A program made the translations under genes and the position numbers. The notes beneath the pieces are model-generated. The model was not told the origin of the DNA. It ran no database searches and worked only from the letters and a program-made list of their open reading frames with translations. A stretch of DNA of 19,541 bases from JASBZA01 sp964392065 (lineage in GTDB: Bacteria > Bacillota > Clostridia > Saccharofermentanales > Fastidiosipilaceae), in contig CAYMOG010000026.1 in assembly GCA_964392065.1 (NCBI GenBank), positions 1 to 19,541 of the forward strand, read 5' to 3'. Positions 13,833-19,541 of this stretch are shown here, piece after piece. How positions within the stretch are numbered: position 1 is the first letter of the stretch; the number at the start of each line of letters is the position of its first letter.

Positions 13833-16800
13833 TCACCTTACTTCCTTTGATTTTTCGTTTAACTTTTCACTAAGCTTTTCTGTGCCAGCACTCGCTCTTG
13901 ATAAGAGGGATTGCTTACAGGAACTACAAGCACCTAGTGCCTGACTTAATGATTCTTTTGCTCGGAGAGAGAGTTCTTTTTCTCGCGTAGTTTGTAGATT
14001 TTCTAATCCTACGGGCTCATTTAGCTTGGCTGTAGAAATCATCAACTTAATGCGGTTTAGTTGATTCACTTCACTTGCACCTGGATCGTAATCTATTGGC
14101 GTAATATTGGCCGTTGGGAACTTCTGGCGTATGGTTTTAATCATACCTTTACCGGTTACATGATTAGGTAAACACGCAAAAGGTTGACACATAATAATAT
14201 TAGGAGCACCACTATGGATCAGCTCAATCATTTCAGCCGTTAGGAACCAACCTTCTCCAGTTGAGTTACCTAGAGATAAAACCTCTTCCGCATATTCTGC
14301 TAATTTTGTAATTTCAACTGGCAATGGGAATTTACCTGTAGAAGCCATGCGGTTTTTTATCCTTCTTCTATACATCTCTAATAAGCCTATACCGGCCTTA
14401 CCGGCCCATGCGGCAAATTTGGAATTACCATAATTCTCTGCCTTGAAACTAGGATTTAAGAAACAATATAAGAAGAAATCGAGTAATCCAGGTATAACAG
14501 CTTCACAACCCTCATCTTCAATTACTTGCACAACATTATTATTCGCATCTGGCTGGAACTTCACAAGTATCTCACCTACGACTCCTACTCTTGGCTTTCG
14601 TGGAATATCTTGCATCGGGAATTCATCAAACTCACGCACAATATGATCAACGAGCTGATTGAAACCATAACGATCACTTCCACCTGAGAAGTATTCCTTC
14701 GCTCTATCCATCCATGTCCTATATAGGAGATTCGCAGCCCCAGGGTAAAGTTCATAAGGTCTTACTCTTAGAAGACAAGTCGTGAGTAAATCGCCCAGAA
14801 CAACTGCTTGCATAGCATGATGTAAGAGTGGCAAGGTGAATTTCATGCCAGGATTCTCTTCAATTCCTGTAACAGAAATCGCAATTACTGGCACTTGTGG
14901 CATGTTGGCGTCCTTAAGCGCTTTTCTCAAGAAGGCTACATAGTTTGTTGCACGGCAACCACCACCAGTTTGTGTAATAACTACAGCCGTCTTATTAATG
15001 TCATACGTACCACTTAAGAGGGCATGCATTAATTGGCCAACAACCATTATCGTAGGATAACAGGCGTCATTGTGTACGTACTTGAGCCCTACTTCTACAT
15101 CTTCATTAGTTGCCTTATCCAAAACCTTGAAATTATAATTATGACGGTTCATGACTTGTTCCACCATTTCAAACGCTGGAGGAGCCATTTGCGGACATAA
15201 GATCGTATATTTTTCCCGCATATCTTCGGTGAACACCACTTTGTCTTGTGTATAAGAAGCATTTTCTTCCTCGACCAAAGCTTTCGCTCCTAGAAGATCT
15301 TCCCGTCTCTTGGCTTGCTTCTCACGCTCATCCATAGCAACTTTAAGCGAGCGCAAGCGAATACGAACGGCTCCTAAATTAGAAACTTCGTCAATTTTTA
15401 GGCATGTATAAATTTTCCCTTTTGCTTCTAGAATTTCTTGTGCTTGGTCCGTTGTAACCGCATCGATACCGCATCCGAAGGAAAAGAGCTGGACCATTTG
15501 AAGTCTTGGATTATCTGCCACCACAGCAGCCGCTTCATAGAGTCTCGTATGGTACATCCACTGATCCACGACACGAATAGGGCGCTCTAGAGTACCTGGT
15601 CTAGCAATCGCATCCTCTGATATAACGGCCATACCTAGAGTGTTGACAAGTTCCGGTATACCATGATTGATTTCAGGGTCTATATGGTATGGTCTACCCG
15701 CAAGTACAATAGCTTGTTGATTCTTCTCTTCTAGCCACTGGAGAATACGATCACCTTCTAAGCGGACATCCTCCTTATATTTCAAGTCTTCCGCATAGGC
15801 GGCTTCTACCGCAAGCTCCATTTCTTTTGCCGAAATATCTTCATAGCCCACACTGGCAAGGGCTTCACGTAATTTCTTAGCCAAGAATTTCGGATTATGT
15901 AAACCTAAGAATGGGTTAAGATACTTAATATTACCATCAATAATATCATCAATATTATTCTTAATAACTTCTGGGTATGAAGTAACAATAGGACAGTTGA
16001 AATGATTATTGGCACCGTCATTTTCCTTTTGTTCATAAGGAATATCAGGATAGAAAATAAAATCTACATTCTTTTCAATGAGATCCATAACGTGCCCATG
16101 CGAAAGTTTCGCGGGATAGCACACAGACTCTGAAGGAATGGAGTCAATACCTTTGTCAAACGTTTTATGACTCGATCTGGCCGAAAGTTGTACTCTGAAA
16201 CCGAGCTTCGTAAATAACGTAAACCACAGAGGATAGTTCTCATAGATATTCAGTGCTCTAGGGATGCCGACAACGCCTCGCTTCATATCCTTATGGGCCA
16301 AAGGCTTATAATAATTGAAAATTCTCTTATATTTCCAATCATACATATTAGGAATCGCTTCCCCTGTACGCTCAACACCTGCTCCTCTCTCACAACGGTT
16401 ACCAGAAACATGACGCTCGCCATTAGGGAACGAATTAATGGTTAACTTACATTGATTGGCACAGAGTTTACAATTCGTATTCTCGCTCTCCATTCGGAAT
16501 AATGGAAGTTCCGCTTCTGTAATTATTGAAGACGCAGAAACTTCATCCCAGTTATTCTGGGCAATAAGTGCACAACCGAATGCGCCCATTAGTCCAGCAA
16601 TATTAGGTCGAATAACTTCACGACCCGTAATATTTTCAAAGCATCGTAAGATAGAATCATTCAAGAACGTTCCGCCCTGCACCACGATATTTTTACCCAT
16701 CTGTTCAGCGTCTCTAACTTTAATAACCTTATATAGAGCATTTCGAACTACAGAATAAGATAGTCCGGCAGAAATATCGCCAACTGAAGCACCTTCCTTC

Positions 16801-18320
16801 TGGGCTTGCTTCACTCTAGAATTCATGAACACTGTACAACGCGTCCCCAGATCCACAGGACTGGTCGCTTGAATCGCCGCAGTAGCAAAGGATGGAACAT
16901 CCATACCTAAACCATGAGCAAAGGTTTGGATAAACGAACCACAACCCGAAGAACATGCTTCATTAAGCATGATATTATCGATGATACCATCACGAATACG
17001 CATGCATTTCATGTCCTGCCCACCGATATCCACGATGAAATCTACGCCAGGGAGGAAATGCTCCGCTGCCTTATAATGAGCCATCGTTTCAATTTCACCA
17101 TCTTCTAAATTAAGAGCCGTTTTCAGAAGCGCTTCACCATACCCCGTTGCACACGCTCTCGCAATATAAGCCTCTTCAGGAAGTCTTGCATATATTTCAC
17201 GCATAATTTTCAGTGAAGATTGCACAGGGCTTCCCTCATTACTATTGTAATAAGAATAGACTAAACGATTATCCTGATCCATAAGAACCGCTTTTGTTGT
17301 TGTAGAACCCGCATCCAAGCCGAAGAATAGTGGGCCTTTGGCCTGAGCTAGAGGATATTCTTCCACAGAAGCCTTCGCGTGACGCGTCTTAAACGCATCA
17401 TATTCTGCTTCATTCTTAAATAAAGGCTTAATATGAGAAATATCTTCACCCAGAGTCTTAGCCGAATGAAAAGCCTTCTTTATCTCACGAATATTGGTCA
17501 TTCTAGAATCCCTAGACAGAAGCGCTGCACCAATAGCAACGAAAAGCTGAGCATTCTCCGGAATCGTAAAATGATCCACTTGATTCTCCAACGTACGCTC
17601 AAACGCCTTACGTAACTCCGGCATGAAGTGTAACGGCCCTCCCAAGAAGATGACATTCCCCTTAATCTTACGCCCTTGAGACAAACCTGCAATCGTCTGA
17701 ACCACAACCGCCTGAAGCACCGAAGCCGCCAAATCTTCTCGAGACGCCCCATCATTTAACAACGGCTGAATATCCGACTTCGCAAACACGCCACAACGAG
17801 ACGCAATAGGATACAATTGCTTATAATCTTCGGCCAAAGCATTAAGCCCCGATGCGTCCGTCTGCAGTAGTTGGGCCATCTGGTCAATAAAAGACCCCGT
17901 CCCCCCCGCACACGTACCATTCATACGCTGCTCTGGACTAGGCTTCAAGAATGTCAACTTCGCATCTTCACCGCCCAGTTCAATAATGACATCAACTTCA
18001 TCATGATATTTCTGAATCGCAAATGTCTGCGCTATAACCTCTTGAACAAAAGGCACATCTAACCATTGCGCTACAAGCACACCACCTGAACCTGTGATAC
18101 TAATTTGAAGTTCAATACCTGGATATTTCTCTTCGATTTCATCGAAAACTTCTAATAATGTACCCTTAATATCTGAGCTATGACGCCGATACGTTTCATA
18201 AATAATGTCTTCACCTTTATACAAAACTGATTTAATGGTCGTCGAACCAATATCCAATCCCATATGATAAGCATTATCTTCGAAAATCATCTTATGATTT
18301 TTCACTTTGAATTCACTCAT
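13833..18320 (-). CDS. Long fused 2-hydroxyacyl-CoA dehydratase activase (BcrA/BadF-type, DUF2229)
   Basis: 1495 residues, in the range of the large activases of Firmicutes. Two ASKHA ATPase units are seen: MGLDIGSTTIKSVL (20-33) and FFGLDAGSTTTKAVL (332-346). Each has the HgdC-type Cys pair 39 residues apart that binds a [4Fe-4S] cluster between subunits: C137 (GTCAGGTGSFI) with C176 (SRCGVFAKSD), and C456 (EACSSGCGSFI) with C495 (GTRCTVFMNS). Next come a Cys cluster NCKLCANQCKL (C617, C620, C624; C643 nearby), the DUF2229 region (about 680-920, ending near GRPYHIDPEINHG) and a long C-terminal part with TGGGCRATNY. HgdC drives an electron into its dehydratase with ATP. No dehydratase subunits are adjacent, so the partner is unknown. 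The tail (about 1455-1495) is charged and has a CSSC motif. The start follows GAGG; an extended -10 lies about 130 bases upstream. Confidence 0.92.
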   Translation of the reverse strand: MSEFKVKNHKMIFEDNAYHMGLDIGSTTIKSVLYKGEDIIYETYRRHSSDIKGTLLEVFDEIEEKYPGIELQISITGSGGVLVAQWLDVPFVQEVIAQTFAIQKYHDEVDVIIELGGEDAKLTFLKPSPEQRMNGTCAGGTGSFIDQMAQLLQTDASGLNALAEDYKQLYPIASRCGVFAKSDIQPLLNDGASREDLAASVLQAVVVQTIAGLSQGRKIKGNVIFLGGPLHFMPELRKAFERTLENQVDHFTIPENAQLFVAIGAALLSRDSRMTNIREIKKAFHSAKTLGEDISHIKPLFKNEAEYDAFKTRHAKASVEEYPLAQAKGPLFFGLDAGSTTTKAVLMDQDNRLVYSYYNSNEGSPVQSSLKIMREIYARLPEEAYIARACATGYGEALLKTALNLEDGEIETMAHYKAAEHFLPGVDFIVDIGGQDMKCMRIRDGIIDNIMLNEACSSGCGSFIQTFAHGLGMDVPSFATAAIQATSPVDLGTRCTVFMNSRVKQAQKEGASVGDISAGLSYSVVRNALYKVIKVRDAEQMGKNIVVQGGTFLNDSILRCFENITGREVIRPNIAGLMGAFGCALIAQNNWDEVSASSIITEAELPLFRMESENTNCKLCANQCKLTINSFPNGERHVSGNRCERGAGVERTGEAIPNMYDWKYKRIFNYYKPLAHKDMKRGVVGIPRALNIYENYPLWFTLFTKLGFRVQLSARSSHKTFDKGIDSIPSESVCYPAKLSHGHVMDLIEKNVDFIFYPDIPYEQKENDGANNHFNCPIVTSYPEVIKNNIDDIIDGNIKYLNPFLGLHNPKFLAKKLREALASVGYEDISAKEMELAVEAAYAEDLKYKEDVRLEGDRILQWLEEKNQQAIVLAGRPYHIDPEINHGIPELVNTLGMAVISEDAIARPGTLERPIRVVDQWMYHTRLYEAAAVVADNPRLQMVQLFSFGCGIDAVTTDQAQEILEAKGKIYTCLKIDEVSNLGAVRIRLRSLKVAMDEREKQAKRREDLLGAKALVEEENASYTQDKVVFTEDMREKYTILCPQMAPPAFEMVEQVMNRHNYNFKVLDKATNEDVEVGLKYVHNDACYPTIMVVGQLMHALLSGTYDINKTAVVITQTGGGCRATNYVAFLRKALKDANMPQVPVIAISVTGIEENPGMKFTLPLLHHAMQAVVLGDLLTTCLLRVRPYELYPGAANLLYRTWMDRAKEYFSGGSDRYGFNQLVDHIVREFDEFPMQDIPRKPRVGVVGEILVKFQPDANNNVVQVIEDEGCEAVIPGLLDFFLYCFLNPSFKAENYGNSKFAAWAGKAGIGLLEMYRRRIKNRMASTGKFPLPVEITKLAEYAEEVLSLGNSTGEGWFLTAEMIELIHSGAPNIIMCQPFACLPNHVTGKGMIKTIRQKFPTANITPIDYDPGASEVNQLNRIKLMISTAKLNEPVGLENLQTTREKELSLRAKESLSQALGACSSCKQSLLSRASAGTEKLSEKLNEKSKEVR

Positions 18321-18357
18321 AAATATCCTCTTTCTATAGAAACCCGTGGTTTGGGAT

Positions 18358-18443
18358 ACTATGTGGATAGAATCTATGCGAATATAATGGTGGCAAATAA
18401 CTAATAAATAATTATTCGATAACCAAAAATATTACCACATAGT
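18358..18443. repeat. Nine-base inverted repeat in the activase leader
   Basis: ACTATGTGG at 18358-18366 and its complement CCACATAGT at 18435-18443 are separated by 68 AT-rich bases. Both arms fall between the predicted activase transcription start and its start codon, so the leader RNA could form a long-loop stem, or the arms could be paired protein sites. Confidence 0.4.
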
Positions 18444-18448
18444 TAGGT

Positions 18449-18457
18449 ATTATAACA
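18449..18457 (-). promoter_or_regulatory. Extended -10 promoter (TGTTATAAT) for the activase operon
   Basis: TG-T-TATAAT reads 18457-18449 on the minus strand, giving a leader of roughly 120 bases before the start at 18320. No convincing -35 is present, as expected for extended -10 promoters. Confidence 0.6.
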
Positions 18458-18484
18458 AGGAAAAGTAAAAAATCATGTGATTCT

Positions 18485-18507
18485 AAAAAACTCTCTGTTA
18501 AGAGAGT
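18485..18507 (-). terminator. Second terminator downstream of the 95-aa protein gene
   Basis: Stem ACTCTCT/AGAGAGT (18490-18496 with 18501-18507), 4-base loop, followed on the minus strand by a T-tract (18490-18485). It lies about 65 bases beyond another terminator and insulates the activase promoter. Confidence 0.7.
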
Positions 18508-18570
18508 CTTAAAACATATATATTTTAGAATGATTTTAGACTAATTCTAAGATATTCTAGTTTAAAGCAT

Positions 18571-18592
18571 AAAAAACCAGGCAGATGCCTGG
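18571..18592 (-). terminator. Terminator directly after the 95-aa protein gene
   Basis: Stem CCAGGC/GCCTGG (18577-18582 with 18587-18592) with a 4-base loop, followed on the minus strand by six T (18576-18571). It starts ten bases past the stop codon. Confidence 0.85.
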
Positions 18593-18601
18593 TCCATTTG
18601 C

Positions 18602-18889
18602 TTAACGCTTGTCTGCTTCTGCTCCAAATAGATTGAGTCGGAACAACAAGGACTCATCTTGTGGATCTTCACAATAAATGCGGGCTTGTACTAAGTTACC
18701 ACCCTCGATAAGCTTCACAAGACCTGTAATCTGACTGAGCTTACTCTTCAAGTTAAAACGGTCACCCTCATCTGTAACGAGAAATACATTCCCTTTACAC
18801 ATATCCAGAGCTTCCATAAATTTCTGTACATCTACATTATTCATTTCAAATGTACGATAATCACGATTTTCACTTCTTACGTTATCCAT
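18602..18889 (-). CDS. Small conserved cytosolic protein, function unknown
   Basis: 95 residues, no membrane segment, acidic C-terminus. The middle reads FMEALDMCKGNVFLVTDEGDRFNLKSKLSQITGLVKLI (24-61), which I recall from short Clostridial proteins that databases sometimes label polyA polymerase, although there is no nucleotidyltransferase domain here. The core CxGxVxLVTxEGDRxNLKSKL looks like a folded beta-alpha unit; its role is unknown. ATG with AAGGGGG nine or so bases upstream. It has its own extended -10 promoter (18935-18927) and two terminators behind it, so it is a small single transcription unit or the end of a unit with the upstream membrane-protein gene (56 bases apart). Confidence 0.82.
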   Translation of the reverse strand: MDNVRSENRDYRTFEMNNVDVQKFMEALDMCKGNVFLVTDEGDRFNLKSKLSQITGLVKLIEGGNLVQARIYCEDPQDESLLFRLNLFGAEADKR

Positions 18890-18926
18890 TTACTATCCCC
18901 CTTATGGAAATAATTTTATTGTATCT

Positions 18927-18935
18927 AGTATAACA
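18927..18935 (-). promoter_or_regulatory. Extended -10 promoter (TGTTATACT) for the 95-aa protein gene
   Basis: TG-T-TATACT at 18935-18927 on the minus strand, about 38 bases before the start codon. It lies between the two small genes, suggesting separate transcription. Confidence 0.5.
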
Positions 18936-18945
18936 CTTTCGATCA

Positions 18946-19263
18946 TTATGAGTCGAGATTTCTTTGCTGATAAGCCAAGATTAACAAAATGATTAAAAAT
19001 GCAATTACTAGCTCAATACCGAATATAATCAAAAATAAGTCTAAGCGGTTTCCACTAATCAGTATATTCACAAGAAAAACCGCAATAAACAATAAGAACA
19101 AAAACAGCACACGTCCCCCACTCGTCCTCCAAAAATTCCTAGCAGCAGGTTTTCTCGTTTTTGTTGAAGATCTAGGGTTTGGTTTGGATGTCGATCTGGA
19201 ATCCGACCTAGAAGAGCGTTTCGCGTTTGTTTTTGACTTACTAGTTGTACTTATTTTAGCCAC
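18946..19263 (-). CDS. Small two-TM membrane protein with Ser/Lys/Arg-rich N-terminus
   Basis: 105 residues starting at GTG (19263) with TGAGGTGA seven bases upstream; no better ATG exists. Residues 1-47 are low-complexity, rich in Ser, Thr, Lys and Arg (SRSDSRSTSKPNPRSSTKTR), and presumably disordered in the cytosol. Two hydrophobic helices follow (about 51-69 and 75-97), with a short exterior loop. I do not recognise a family. The basic tail could contact nucleic acid, ribosomes or anionic lipid, and the Ser/Thr residues could be phosphorylated; both are inference. A weak extended -10 (TGATAGAAT, 19297-19289) lies upstream. Confidence 0.72.
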   Translation of the reverse strand: MAKISTTSKSKTNAKRSSRSDSRSTSKPNPRSSTKTRKPAARNFWRTSGGRVLFLFLLFIAVFLVNILISGNRLDLFLIIFGIELVIAFLIILLILAYQQRNLDS

Positions 19264-19541
19264 TGTTACTCACCTCAATCTGACATATATTCTATCAGAT
19301 TATGATACTAAGCGTGTCATTATCGCGAATTACCTAATGTATTTAAATTATGAAATCAGGCCTCAGGGTTTGTTCATTCGATAAGTTGCTAGGATATGGA
19401 TCCCCTATATTCTCTCTAGGGAGAACACAAAACTTTCTATTTTGTAAGCAGTTTTCTTGTTTAAGGTAAATTGCAGGCGGAATTCAGAGTTTTGTACAGG
19501 TGATTTGAATACTAATAAAACTTCTGTATATAGGTGATATG
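19264..19541. other. Intergenic stretch at the window edge
   Basis: I find no credible gene here. It holds the likely minus-strand promoter of the small membrane protein (19289-19297). Near the right edge TTGAAT (19505-19510) and TATATA (19527-19532), spaced 16 bases apart, could be a plus-strand promoter for a gene beyond the window. The rest, including a weak hairpin ACAAAA/TTTTGT around 19426-19445, shows nothing clear. Confidence 0.35.

Noticed and set aside
17498..17755. Arg-rich 85-aa reading frame in another frame of the activase gene, same strand
   Set aside because: Biased composition typical of a shifted frame inside a real gene, and no ribosome binding site.
18989..19384. 131-aa plus-strand reading frame opposite the small membrane protein
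   Set aside because: Its sequence mirrors the hydrophobic and Ser/Arg-rich parts of the opposite gene and it has no start signal.

Overview
The window looks like chromosomal DNA of an AT-rich, probably anaerobic or fermentative member of the Bacillota (Firmicutes). The basis is family content: SatD with DUF3307, a UPF0340 (YwlG-type) protein, a MurT/GatD-like pair, an M16C metalloprotease and a very long oxygen-sensitive CoA-dehydratase activase, together with strong AGGAGG-type ribosome binding sites. I cannot assign a genus. I see no phage, insertion sequence or CRISPR; genes are tightly packed and several start and stop codons overlap.

Layout, left to right. (1) 145-1818 (+): a membrane-anchored protein with a large extracytoplasmic domain, closed by a strong hairpin terminator. 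(2) 5055-1849 (-): an operon satD, DUF3307 membrane protein, cysteine-desulfidase-family enzyme, UPF0340 protein, with overlapping or closely spaced genes. It is divergent from a free methionine-(R)-sulfoxide reductase (5214-5684, +). The gap holds three iterations of a 28-bp palindromic unit, probably an operator. (3) 7745-5668 (-): a MurT-like ligase and a GatD-like amidotransferase that lacks its catalytic Cys and His, with its own promoter. (4) 8151-7810 (-): a tRNA operon His-Gln-Lys with a perfect consensus promoter and a terminator; the Gln and Lys genes touch with no spacer. (5) 8259-8900 (+): pyroglutamyl peptidase, convergent with a methyltransferase (MGMT) carrying a degenerate acetyltransferase-like N-terminal part (10022-8904, -). 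(6) 10142-10825 (+): a one-TM protein of unknown function. (7) 18320-10922 (-): a 1495-aa activase and an M16C peptidase four bases apart, ending at a terminator. (8) 19263-18602 (-): two small proteins of unknown role, with tandem terminators after them.

The most interesting part is the satD locus. SatD aligns by eye with class III nucleotidyl cyclases: two Asp at the metal positions, a GDEF-like hairpin, an RIGVGLGE strand and an Arg in the last motif, followed by a helix-turn-helix. Its overlapping partner DUF3307 carries four i/i+4 His/Asp pairs in or next to membrane helices, a pattern expected of a metal site. Together they suggest an uncharacterised signal-maker or sensor plus membrane effector, autoregulated through the 28-bp repeats and tied to sulfur/oxidation metabolism. 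This is inference from motifs. The second striking point is the MurT/GatD-like pair: the Cys and His needed for glutamine hydrolysis, and the partner Asp position in MurT, are all substituted while the folds look intact. That suggests a subfamily that no longer performs the usual lipid II amidation from glutamine.
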